Under the pieces are notes generated by a model. It saw only the letters and a list, made by a program, of their open reading frames with translations, searched no databases and was not told where the DNA came from. Below are positions 34,583 to 47,251 of a stretch of DNA of 64,000 nt, piece after piece. The position numbers and the translations under genes are program-made. Every line of letters starts with the position of its first letter. The stretch's first letter is position 1. The stretch comes from Zhengitettix transpicula (taxonomy: Eukaryota > Arthropoda > Insecta > Orthoptera > Tetrigidae), in contig CM073593.1 in the NCBI GenBank assembly GCA_037074705.1, forward strand, positions 16,435,001 to 16,499,000, given 5' to 3'.

Positions 34583-37500
34583 AAACCAAAAGTTACTGCA
34601 ACTGAAACAGAAACAACAGTTTCTTGTCTATAACAAATTTTATTACAAGGACATTCATTAACTGCTATTAAAATAAGATCGGAATAAGGCTACCAGGAAT
34701 TATAAGTTATTTATACAATGAATAATCCATATCATATCTATATGTTTCTTCAAAAAGAAATTTACATTGACTAAATAGCCTGAATATGAATGAAATAAAG
34801 CAAAGAATGCTTGAAACGAAAGGTAGATGTCTGAAGAATGCGGCGACATCAGACTGAACAACTTTTCAAAATTTAATGCAAATTACTAGATTTTTTCACC
34901 AAATCCCACAAGAAGTACATTATCTTTTTCCACCTTTGACTTCAAATATTATCTTGTTGCGTTGTATTGGGCTTCGCACTTTTTACAAATACAGAAATTT
35001 TTACGCTACTTCTGTCTCGCGCCAAACGGAATTATGTTTAAATATTCTCACCATTATAGAAAAAAAATATAACTTCAAAGGTAAATTATCCACTATTTTA
35101 TCTCACTGGAATAAAGAGCAGTGACCTTAACTTGTAAACAAATTTTACTCTCCAAATATTAATTAAATCAGTTTGATGATCAAATTTCAGCCGAAGATCA
35201 AATTGGCTCAATCAATAATTTATGACTGGGCACGAAAATAGGATTTGAGAATGATATGGGGTAATAAAAATTATAAATTTGATACTATTTTACATTACGT
35301 GCGTCATGGATTTTTTTATATGTACTAACATAATTATCGTCCCAATACTTTTAATATTCGATTAATCACGAAAAATTAATTTAAACTCACACACAGCGTC
35401 TCCCCAACTCAGAAGAAGAGAAGAAGAAGAAGCACGGGTTCCATCGCTTTAAAATCCCGCGTAAAGAATTTAGCAGAGAGTTCGAGAACAAGGCCACACC
35501 CAGACGGGATTCCATTTATGTCTTTATTTTCGTCAAGAGGAACGAACAAAAAGCAATCTATAAACTGGTTGCAGACAAAAATAAAAAAGGAGTAGTCCAG
35601 ACACTAACGGAACTTCGTTACAGAAATTTTACGAACAGCGAATACGAAATTAGCTACAATTGTGCCGCTGAAAATAGACTATGTAGCTTAGTTTCCAAGA
35701 ATAGATGAAAGGTACTGCATGATAAATAAATTTAACAAAAACGAACTCATTAACGTTTTGAAATAAATATTGTTAGTAATCACCAGCATCAATGAACTAC
35801 ATGCGATGCTTTACCAAAAGACTTCGTAATTGCTTCTTCAAATAACGTTTTAATTGAAGAATCTCCAGAGGTTGTTTCACATTTTCTATTCTGAAGAATT
35901 TGTGACAATCGCATCACAAACATTTGGCCTGTACCTCTCAAATTTTTATAACACAACATGAAGCTTATTTAGTAACATTTGTTCTCATTAATAAGATATA
36001 GCCATAGAAAACGTATTGTATCCAGAATCTCTGTTAAAATTAGCTAGTCTATTTCTATTTGTCTCACGAATCGTCCATGCACAGAGGAAATTTTCCCTGT
36101 CATTAATACTTGTCTCTTCCAGGGCAGTGATTCGTCTCCATGAAATTTTAAGCGACAGAAGGAATTATTCTATCGTTACCGGATGCATCGATCGTGTTTT
36201 TTAACTCGGGTTTTCACGGACCAGCCAGTTTAACAAATTCATGATTTCTCTTAAAAATGGGAATTAGTCCTACTTTCTTTCATTTATTTCGCACCTGGAG
36301 GGAGCTTTTCTGAATCTCGAGGTGGTCATTTCACAGCAATAAAGTTTAACGTCAATGCTTCATACAGGTATTGTATATAAAAAAGATACGCTTCAAATTC
36401 AAGGTACAAATATTCGAAAGTTTTGTTTATAATTTCTATGTTTAATACGACTGCATCTGAAATGGCTACTTAAAAGAATATGTCGGTTCTATTAGCAAGA
36501 AAGGGAAAATGTTCGCATTCTCAGCATAAATCACCGTTCTTAAGGCACACAATTCCTTTCTCCCACGAAAACAAAATGTATGCATTTGTCCCTGTAGCAG
36601 TTAAGAGGTATTTCGACCCCCCCGAACATAATTCAATGCGATGACATTTATACTGCGCCGAAAAACACGGAGAAGATTTGCTGCAAAGAAGTTTGGGAGG
36701 GAGAGCCGTCCCATAAAAATTTCGAAGACACGCTCGTAATACCGGGAGCGGCATATATTTGGCGTATTTAATACCTGTCATCCCTGGAAGCAGTCCAAAA
36801 TTCACGTTCACGGAAATTATATCTTGCGTAAAGGAGAAGCAGCCACGTGGGAAGCGAGCGGATGAGTCAGTGAGGAGGTTAATGACTTCATTCATCACGT
36901 CACATTTGTAAAGAGTGTCAAAGCAGCTGAAAGGATTCATTTCAGATAAAGAAACTAAAGTAAATTAGAAATGTCTGTATTGATAACTCTTAGGCAATTA
37001 AGCCATGACGATTGCGAGTAAAAAAAATAATATTTTAACTAATGAAATATATATCCCTTTATAGGTAAAATTTTTAAATTGAAGAATAAACTATTCAGAA
37101 ATTCCCTTTGAAATTATTTTAATTTAAACGATACAGAATTCGGGAATACATACACAAAATGTCAGATTAAGTCGTTTAACACGTGTCAAATCACAACAAT
37201 TTCTTTCTTCAAATAAATAAATAACGACACACAATTGCCTCCTCAAATACTTCTCTTGTAATTCGTTAAACATTGAAGCAAAACTGAAGCTCAAAATTTA
37301 AAAATAAACTGGCTAAACATTTAGTACTTTAAAGGTAATGAAACATGTTGATATAACTGTGCATATATAATAATTAATTCCTGGATTTGTATGAGTTGAG
37401 GATTTTTAAAATAATTGTTGGGTCCGTAACTGAGGTTTATCTGAAAAGATATCCAATAGAATAACTTAACTAGTTAAAGAAATTATAATTAAATTAAATT

Positions 37501-38040
37501 AAAAAATTCTGCTTCTTTGGTTTTAAAATAATTTAAAATTCAATCGTAATTTTCACGTCTAAGTTTCGCTTAAACATTTTAACAAAATAACTTCGGTTAA
37601 ATATTTGAGTACTAAATTTTGCACACGGTCATTCTTATAGAAAAAACAATAGTTTTTGTGAATATTCTAGCATATTATTTATTAATTTAAAATTAAAACA
37701 GCCATGTTGAGTACATTACGAAACTTTAAAAATAAATTCAATACATGATAAATTAAAAAAACGTAATAAATACGTAAGACGAATACCACGCACATATGAC
37801 ATTGTGGCACGTACATAACATGTAATTTTAATAGAAATAACAGATGAATATTGCTTATGACAAACACGAAAGCTCTTGTTTTAAATTATTTGAGGACTAA
37901 TAAAGGTTTTTTTTCCCATTAATGTTATCAAAACGTCTTTATCCTGCATTTCTAAATTAAATACTTTACAGGTTTTATTTAGAAACTTCCTCAAATACTA
38001 TAAAAAAATTTATTTATTTATATATATATATTAATATAGA
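34583..38040. other. Unassigned; longest open frame of the window at 36521-36940 (minus)
   Basis: AT-rich apart from about 36600-36920. The 139-codon minus-strand frame at 36521-36940 has no domain, signal peptide or membrane segment that I recognise, and its codon use does not stand out. It may be chance or a fragment of an unknown exon. A GAA-rich run lies at 35411-35431. Confidence 0.3.
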
Positions 38041-38044
38041 TTTA

Positions 38045-38170
38045 GCATTAGTATCAGGAATCCGACAGTATGCGGAAGTCCCGGGTTCGATTTCTGGTTT
38101 TGTCGATAATTTTCTATTTCGGCAGTTTAATTCAGGAAATTATCTTCTAATAATTTAAAATTGGTTTTTA
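38045..38170 (+). repeat. Possible tRNA-derived SINE, degenerate
   Basis: GTATGCGGAAGTCCCGGG is followed by GGTTCGATTTC (38084-38094), a good pol III B-box in the context usual for insect tRNA-type SINEs. The A-box half is poorly preserved and no A-tail was found. Confidence 0.4.
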
Positions 38171-40032
38171 TAAATACCTCAAGATGTTTAAAATATATTA
38201 AATAAAATGTATATGTATTTAATTTATTATTAAAATCTTTAACTTTCCCTTAATAAAGTCAGTCGTTATTTAAACAGAAACAATTACGGCAATTTTGAAT
38301 TTATCAATTCAATATATATATATTAATAATAGATATTTTAATACAGATCACAAATAAACTTTCTTAGGAATTAATATTTTTTTAAAAATTATGAAACAGA
38401 ACGGTTGTGTAACTTAATAAAATTATTAGACCAGTAGAAACCGTGTTAAGGATTACCATGTAGGAACTCTGGGAGTCCTTGATTTATTTCATCCATATTT
38501 TTAAAAGACGAGACACAGCTCTTGAGGAGAAGAATGCACCTAAAAAGGATAGCGACACGTGTCGCAGTTCACGTTTTCATACGTTAGTAAACTTTATGAC
38601 CTGGACGAACAGGATTTCAAAGTCCCCAAAGCTAGAAAGTGAAAACATTTCTATTGTCCAAGAAGATGCTACAAGGGGCAGGAATGTGGTGTTGCGTCTT
38701 ATAGTTTCGTGCCAAGCAGAGGTGACACTTTCTCTTCTGGTCACCACTGCCAAAATCTGTCTGGAATAGTGCGAACTCGGGGTCGTCAAATCCGCTCCCT
38801 ACAAGACTCTACTATATATGATAAAGCATCCATAAAATTAAGGAAACTCGACGTAAAATCCCCCGGAACATTGCAACACTCGGCGCCATACATCACTTTC
38901 GCGCCGGTAACAGTTGGAGACGAAGCAGGTGTTGCATAGTAATGAGGAAAAGGCCCATATACCCACCATATGTTTGGAAAGGAAGGGCTTTACTATCGCA
39001 TGATTGTAAAAGAAAGTATTTTCAGCCGACTTTATTTATTCCAACGTCATTTCCTTCATTGAGGAAATTCTCATCAAATATGCTCGACTATGATAATAAA
39101 TTTGTATTAGTTATGGAGTTTATCTTTCTATTGTATTATGTTGCTGTTATTTAATAATATTTTTAAAGGTGTTATTATCAGGCGGTGATTCCTGGTTGAA
39201 ACTAAAACATTATGACCATTAGCTCATCATTATTAGATTTAAATACAATTCTATTGTTAAACATGCTGGTAAATACCAATAAATTAGCAGATACTTTAGT
39301 TTTTGCCCTTTCGATACCTATAATAAGAAAAACGATTACTCTCAGAGAAAAGATCTCCGTTCCGTTGTCAACATGCACCAGCTCTATCTGATACGTATTT
39401 TTCATTACAATATGAAAAAGCAGTCTGGTTATTTCAGTTTTTCCTTACGTCGAGGTTACGAATAAAACAAAAACAGAGGCGTGGCTGAAGAGGAGGAGGA
39501 CGCCCGGAGACATAGCGAAAACTGCCAGGAATCTTACAGATGCAAAAACTGAATCTAACACAATTCTTTTCACTGAATTAATATATAAATTAGTGATATT
39601 ATAATTTGAAGAAGCTATGTATTCCTTCGTATACAGTTGTCCTCAGAAAAATAAATACTATTATCCATATAATTTTTCCACTAAAGTATGGGCTGATCTT
39701 TGAAATGAAGAGTAACAATTTCGGTTGATAAATATTATTGAGCAGTAAGTGACCACTTGCCACTAAAAAAAAGTCCAAAATCATAAGATGGCAGTAATCC
39801 TGTTAGGTATGTATAGAGAGAATTCTTTATACGACTTCGCTGATCCTCGCCTGCACCAATTTTAAGATTAAGTGGGGCAATTTTCTTCTACTATCCATAA
39901 ATTTAGATTTTTCTTTTTTCAGTCAAACGACTTCTCTACTAATTTCTCTATTGATTTTTATACATATTCAAACCTTCTTTGTCAAGATGAGACTGTCTTC
40001 TGTAACTCATTCCTATTCTCTCACCTACTTAC
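38171..40032. other. Unassigned
   Basis: Overlapping small frames at 38479-39154 show no known motif. The rest is AT-rich without repeats recognised. Confidence 0.35.
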
Positions 40033-40269
40033 ATTATGTCCAAATATTTCGTCTACTGTCTTCTGTGTTTCGTCTATGTTCAAACAACAGCGATGAATCA
40101 CTTCATCTAATAATAGTTTCTGTATCATTGTGACGTCTTTTAATACGGACGATTGCTTTTCGACTCCTCCATTTCTTACGTACCGAAATACGAACATTTT
40201 TTGCAGTTTCTTTGACAAAAATAGTCGGAGTGATATTCTATCAGGTGCCGCCTTAACAATATTCGCCAT
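40033..40269 (-). CDS. Candidate isolated coding exon (hypothetical)
   Basis: On the minus strand an ATG at 40269 in a good initiation context (CACAAGATGGCG) opens 79 codons. They end exactly before a consensus splice donor, GTAAGT (plus-strand 40027-40032), in phase 0. The peptide begins MANIVKAAPDRISLRLFL and contains charged, exon-like stretches such as LLLDEVIHRCCLNIDETQ. No domain is recognised and no partner exon was identified further along the minus strand. Start plus donor can arise by chance in this much DNA, so it is only a candidate. Confidence 0.2.
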
Positions 40270-43200
40270 CTTGTGACTTTATACCTATAAAAATGTATCG
40301 ACATTATGTAGAACAAGATCATTTCCGAAACAAATACCTACTTTTGATGCCTATATCTCATCGGCTTGAAAAGGTAAATACTTGGCGATGGAACTCGGGC
40401 TGAAATAAGACTAAGTTTCCAAAAATAAATCATTCTAATAAAATAATTTGTTTATTGAGCACTTACTAGTCTGTTCTCAGCATTCCCCTCTACATTTGGC
40501 CCAATGTAATCAGATCAAGGAGTGAAAACGTGAATACGTCCCAAATGCAACACATGATCATTAATAGTGCACAATAACACTGTTATATTAGAAATATTGA
40601 GTAGCGAATAATACAGTAATAATTTTGAAATACATAAGACTCGAATATGTAAAAGAAACCACTCTTCACTATGTCTTTCCTCCAGTAAACGCTTTCAACC
40701 AACCTGTTGTCTTGAAAGCGTGAACTCATTCAGGCATGGATGGCTCTTGACGTTCCAACCCAACAGAAGCGACAGTTACGAAAGCTTTCAGCATATGAAT
40801 GTTTGTACCAACTTTACAAACTGTTTCGTAAGTCAGATGTTATTGTATAACGAGTTTGTATGGTGTTGACTAGATTCAGAGTAAGACAAGTAGAACTCAT
40901 CGAATTTTAAGAAGTCGTAAACTTGAATCAATATTACGAGTGTAGAATCGGATAATATAAATAACTATTAATTGGTAATACGACGTGAGGAACTTCGTAC
41001 AAATCGATCATAATAATTCAATATTGCTTCCTAAAAGGCTTTCAATGCTCCCTTTTGTTTCCAAGCTCATATCTTTACAAGTAGCTAAGGAACTACTATG
41101 GATCTTAAGTAAGTTACACCCTTTCCTTTTCATGAGAAATATATGAAAATTCTTATGTTCCTATGTTGAGTTAGTCCGTTACGCAGTAATATAATTTTCA
41201 TCGCTTTCTTCCCACCCTCCATGTTATCCCTACGTGTTTCCTCCGCAAGACTGAAGCCACTTTCTCCTTCCTTCTATCTTTTTCATAACATCTCCAGTCC
41301 CGTGACCAAAGAGGCTCTAAAGTCAAACGAAATACGTGATAAAAGAGACGGTATAAGAATAATAAGAACCATGATACATAAAATAAATAACAACCTGTCA
41401 AGCATCACAAATGAAATCTGGAGGGGTCTTCGTGGATGTGAGGTCGTAATCCTGGGAAAGTGCTTACCCCATTGTGTAATGTGGAGGCAACAACCTGAGG
41501 GGGGACTCGTGAAAAATACATTTTCACTGTGTGAGAGCCGTTGTTAACATTACGGCTAAAATAAGTGCAACTATGTCTTAAATTTTGTTTTTAGATTTGA
41601 CATTTCACAGAAAGGAGCTGATGATTTAATGTTGTAACAGATAATACAAAACGAAAAAAAAACTTTTAAAGCAAACATAAATAATTTTTTCGATAGGATA
41701 AAACAAATAAATTATTTCTGCACACAATAATAGTTTTTCTGACAAAATTTAAATTATACTGAAAGAAAGGGAATTGTTTAAATCTATATGAACCTCGAGT
41801 TGTTTACTTAAATTATACCGAGAAACAGCTTTAAATTTTACAAAAATTGTTGAGTCGTTTCCGAAGTTAAGTATCTCTTATAAATCAAGCATGATGCCCT
41901 CATCGTAATGTGTCCTTTGCGTAGTAACATTAATATTTCATGTGAGAACTTACTGGTGGATTTCGACGTAGGAAAGTTTTCTCTAAGTGCGATAAAATCG
42001 CTATAAGAGGAAAGAAGCCAAGTAGACAGGACTATTAAGGAAATACATTACCGGCCGCTCAATAATAATAAAAACTTCCAATACACAGCGGAATGGCTTC
42101 TTGCATCTTTTTAAATCACTGAATACAAATTTATTTTTATAATTTAATTGCCACTGAGAATAAGATAATAAAACTCACCTTGTAGCTGTTTCAACAATTG
42201 CCGTTGACAAAATTACGGCGGCGCTTCAAGGAAATCTGTAACAAAATTGAAAGTTGTTTTAGCTACAGCGATATTAGAGAAATAATATTACAGCAATATT
42301 CTATGCGATCTGTAAAGGAGGAAAAGGCTGAATAAATGCACAATGGCGTAACAGTATTAAATGCAACTATGGTCAGGTTACATTGAAAACAAAACAGAAT
42401 ATTTGTTAAAGGAATAAAAGAATTTAACTATTTACCAATACAATTTAGGGAATGTGATTCTTTTAATAAATATAAGAATGGTTTATTAAAACAACTAAGT
42501 TTATGAAGTGTAAAACTATGAAAAATTGAGTAGCATTTTTTAATAAATAATTATTATAAATAGTTATTATTACTGTTATCATTATTAACAGACGAAAGAT
42601 ACCTTGATTAAAAATTGGGCCTATGGTATTTTTGAAAAGTTCATAGTACTAGTTAAAATTATTAATACTTTCTAGTCACCATAATTTGAGGGTGGACTAT
42701 AAATTGAAGGTAAAATTCTATGACAGGAGACCAACAAAAGACATATCCTCCATCCTAGACTATTATAGAGGTTTCTAGACCCAGTAGTTCTGTTTCTACA
42801 TGTGATTGCGGTAAAATAATATAAGAAAGAAAAACGTTTTGAAATACCCTAACTTCGTATTGGTTAGTCCTAATTGAACCAAATTTTCATAAGTACTTCT
42901 AAAACCTTACGGAATTTCACCACAATTTTTTGACAGTCAACATATTGTCAATAAATATTTGAAAATTGATAAAGCACCAAGATAATTATTAAGTTGCATT
43001 TTATATTATAATCGTTAAAACAAACTTTGTTTTCAAAAGTGATAGAAGGCCTGAAATTTAAAAAGTTTCCTAAACACTTTTTACAGAGAGAAATTCTGAG
43101 CGAGTCAATTAAATTTGGTGCGCTTTCAAGCGACAAAATTTAAGTACACTGTCACTTCATTAAGGAAAAAATCAAGTTTATTTCACGTAGATATGGCGTA

Positions 43201-43386
43201 GAGTTACAATAGAGTTTCTTGATATTACATAACACGAAGTGATGTCAGCCGAGAAAAATAATTCTCGTTGGCTAAAAATTGACTTTTACAAGAATAAATG
43301 TTGTTATTAAAATCGCTAATTACATTTTCATGAGATATAGGTGCTCAAATAGAGAAATCAGCGGATAACAGAAACTATTTTGCAAC
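40270..43386. other. Unassigned
   Basis: No gene recognised. A small perfect hairpin (CGCTTTCAA and TTGAAAGCG) lies near 40689-40719. A 108-codon plus-strand frame (41221-41547) overlaps a minus-strand one and has no known motif. Confidence 0.35.
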
Positions 43387-43388
43387 TA

Positions 43389-43612
43389 CTATAGTCCATT
43401 TAAAATTAGAAGTCTCCTGGTGTGTCCACGTGGAAGAGAGCAGTGTGTCACGGACGACACACGACGTATACAAGCTGTCTGGAATCAGTTTAATAACGCC
43501 GCTATTGTTCCGCAACGCTGCTTTATTGCATGCGTTGTGATTGGTTGATTCATGGTCACATCCCTCGCGGGAACTAGTCGCCATCGGCCTTCTAATTTAA
43601 AAAAGACTATAG
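43389..43612. mobile_element. MITE with TA target duplication
   Basis: A 224-bp element. The left end reads CTATAGTCCATTTAAAATTA from 43389 and the right end, read from the other strand, CTATAGTCTTTTTTAAATTA from 43612. Both continue GAAG, giving 24-bp inverted repeats with few mismatches. TA dinucleotides flank it at 43387-43388 and 43613-43614. The interior is not transposase-like. A TA target points to a Tc1/mariner-type parent that is not in this window. Confidence 0.7.
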
Positions 43613-43614
43613 TA

Positions 43615-46600
43615 TACGCTGTATTTACTCACTGTTATTGAATACATTTGGTGGTTTATGAGAAAAATTATCGGCCTGTTCTTAAAACACACCTTTGAAA
43701 AAATTTATACCAGATGTAACACATTAAAGAAAGTAAAAAACGTATATGTTTCACATCCAAAAAAGTTCTAATCTGGAAAAGTAAGTGATAATTGTTACGC
43801 TTCATAACTCTGGATCCGTAATTACGAATGAGGTCATGCAAACGATAAATTACAGTTACCAAGGTGCTCTATTCTTTTTGTTGTTACTTGATCGACTAAT
43901 GACATTAAAGGACGCACGTCCCGAGTCTAAATGTGGAGCAATGCTACATCCATCGGGGACGTCCCGTATGAAGCTAGGCGAGTAAAAGTTCCAAGGACTG
44001 CAGCTGCAAACAGAGTCTCCTTCGAAGCCTGACTGCAGTAACTAGAATTAATGAGCACTCCTGCAGTTTGCTTACTCACATAAGAAAACTACACGTCATG
44101 AGAGCGTAGAAAGAGGAAAAAGTTTTTTCCCCTGCTTCAATGTCGATACTTATTATGCTGATAAGAATCTTGTATAAAATTACGTACCGCCATGTTTGCA
44201 GTATAGGATCGTGATAAAATCTTGAGGCGAGTAATAGTATATTACCGGTTACCGTAAATAACGCATATTGCGATTTAACACTGTAGTTGAATATAAAACG
44301 ACTGTCCGTGTTATAATATGTAAAGGCTTTAATTTATTGTAAAAAAGCGATCACTTATTAATCAAAGAATTCCGCAGAATGAAACCGTTGTTTAACCATA
44401 ATCTTTAAGTAGTTTAAGGTGAAAGAGGCGTATTAAATCCAAGCCGGAAATCAAAACTTTATGTTTACATATCATTAAAAAAAGGTTCAGATAATATTAC
44501 AAGCGGAATCAAACTACAAACATTGCATCCTTCCCAGTGCCATATAGTTCGATGCTCAATAAACAACGAATGTCTGAATATTATTATGATCATCACGCTC
44601 TAACATAACTTACATACAATTAGGCGTCAGACAATACCAATAAGCTGAATTATAATAACCTGTGTCGTCAGAAATTCTCAGAACTGACTATAGCATGCGT
44701 CAGAAGCGATGTCATGTGGCGCAGATTGGAGGCAACGGAGAATAAAGATATACACCACAATTATCTAACGCACTTAACGCAATCTAGGCACTTACTGACG
44801 CTGATTGGCAGCACACTCAAGTGGGCCGTCAAGAAATATTACGTACATTAGATAAGAAATGGATTAATCTTTTTCTTGCATTAATAAGTTATCATAGTTA
44901 TTATCAACATGGCCGTATTTACATCTATAAAAAATCCGAAAGTATTCACTCAAAAAAAATTGTTAATCGTGATTATATCAATCCAGTAATAATCCACGAA
45001 ATTAAGTATAAAAAATTTAGAATTCAAGTTATTGTAGCACGCCTTTTGAGTTAAACGGAATACAAAGATGAGAATAATTTAAATATAAGGGCGGCAATCG
45101 AGTTGTGTAAAACTAGCTAAATAATTCAGGTATTTATCTTCTTTGCTCTTCTAACAAACCGATTTTGCTAAATATAATTTGGTCAAAATATTCTTGTGTG
45201 TGTTTATTTTTATGTAACTAAAACAAAACATAGATTCAATTTAAGTCATGAATAGTTTCTTATTATTAGAAAAACGAAAGTTTTTAGTTGGTGCTGTAGA
45301 ATTTTCTAAACTGTAATCAACGATGCAGATTAATAAATTCTAATATACTCAATGATTTATTTAAAGACGCTACAGCAATAACATACCTTATATTAATATA
45401 TTATATATTGTAACCTGTCTCTTTTCGTACTATTAAAATATTTTTGTCACTTAAATTGCAATTTTAAGGGAGCATGTATAATTCGCTTCGTAACAGACAT
45501 CAGGAACTGAGAGTAATCTCCAGAAACGATAGCGGTAGTAAAACGACCTCATTCCGTCGGAAAATGTTCTTCCGGCGTGTTCTAAGCTGAGAATGAGGAT
45601 ATTAGACCCCTGTCTGGTAGGAGCCTTAAGAAAAATAGTAGTTACCAACTAAGGACACCAATTCGGGAAAAATTGATGACGATGATTATTTGGAAAATTA
45701 TGGAAGGAGGAAAGAAGATTTGATTCCAATTTTAAACTGTGATTCGAGGGAAAGGAGATGAAATATAAAAGTTTGTTGCGTATCAAGAAACGGCTGAAGA
45801 TTTTTTAAAAGTCCGCAGAGGAACATACATGGCAGTTTTTGGAGTTGGAGATTGCTCGTTTGTTATGGAGATATTTGGTTGAAGTTTTAATTTCCGAGAA
45901 CTTGTTGATATTTCAATTGAGATTTTTAGACACTTAATAATTTTTTGAGGGATAAGACAGCCAAATGAAAAATAGAGGGACAGACCGGAGTTAATGCCCA
46001 AAGGTCTGGAAGGAAGAATTCCATCTACGCAAAAGATTGCATCTTCCAGAAATAGATGAGTGGTGTTCGTTCTGTTGCAAAACGGAAAACCACAGATGTA
46101 GAGAAAATTAATTTTTATAATTATGCAATTTTTGAGCCAGTATACTACAAATTATATATGAATCGCCATGCTTATTTTTCACCAATGTGACGAAAGGCCA
46201 GGGAAACGTTTGTGTAGATTGCAACGGACATAGAACTTCTAACGAAATGCCTATACTCATTCTCTTGCGGAAAAATCAGTCAATTCATCCCTTGGGACTT
46301 TACAGATGGTTTCTGAAATTTTAAGAAAAATAAATATCAAGATCCGACTGTTTCGTGGACACTCAATGTCTATTCCAAACAGAGTTTTTTAATTATCGCG
46401 TCTCGAGAGCGCTAAATTTTTTAAAATGTGTAAAAAATGAAGGATTTTTCACAGAATTATAAACTTATGTTTTTAATTGATATTGTAAAGGCTTGTAAAG
46501 GTTTACATAATTTTGTTTTTGAAAGGGACGGATACTTTGTCCATAACTGGGTTTAGAAGTACGAGAAGTGGATGAGTCTGTGGAGGAATTTCAGAAAATC

Positions 46601-47035
46601 ACGTAAGAAACGCTCCGTAAAATGACATTTGTTTTATATTTAATATTTGGGAAAACAAAACTGTTAAAAATGTGTGCTTAATAAATATATGTTTTGGAAC
46701 TGCCAGAATTTCCAAGTCGTTAAAATTAGTTTTGACAAAACAAAGATAGGTATTGTATTGTACTCTCCATATTCCGTTCTTTCTTCATCATGCATAATTT
46801 CATTTACATTTCTTAATTCCCCGCAAACTTCTTCCCAAGAATTTCTATTCTGTAATCTGTATTTATGTATTTCTCTACTTTTGCTCCCCAAAACGAGTCG
46901 ATCATGAATTAAAATTACAAGTAGTTGTACATCCTCCGTGATGATAATGGAAAAAATATAAGTACAAAAATATTTTACTTAAAGAACGCATATGATTAAC
47001 CAGGGAGAATGTAGACTAGACGAATCGGGCCGGGT
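43615..47035. other. Unassigned
   Basis: Only small frames without recognised motifs. No repeat family member found. Confidence 0.35.
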
Positions 47036-47214
47036 AGATGTGAAACGCTCCATAGCTCAAGCAGCCTCTAGGCAGACGCACGTGGACTCTGCTGTAGGAG
47101 AACCTGGACGACTGTCGGCTGCAGGATGAACGACAACGACACCTAGTGTGAAACGTCTCTGTAGTCAATCTGATGTCGTTTAGCCGATTGTCGGGTAAGT
47201 GTGAAACGAGCCTA
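47036..47214. repeat. Direct-repeat block with one Harbinger-like end
   Basis: The word GTGTGAAACG (or ATGTGAAACG) occurs three times in the same orientation, at about 47039, 47149 and 47199. The last instance ends GTGTGAAACGAGCC followed by TAA, which on the other strand is TTA plus GGCTCGTTTCACAC. That resembles the TTA-flanked GGTGCGTTTACAC terminus of the MITE at 3.2-3.6 kb. No matching inverted end was found, so it may be a broken MITE. Confidence 0.3.
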
Positions 47215-47251
47215 AAGGCAACTAGAACAGTCCGAATAGTGTAGAGTACCA

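Noticed and set aside
36521..36940. Longest open frame (139 codons, minus strand) as a gene
   Set aside because: No domain, signal peptide, splice context or codon signal that I can recognise. A frame of this length is expected by chance in 64 kb read in six frames.
40689..40719. Perfect 9-bp-stem hairpin as a regulatory or miRNA structure
   Set aside because: Stem too short, and such palindromes arise by chance at this scale.
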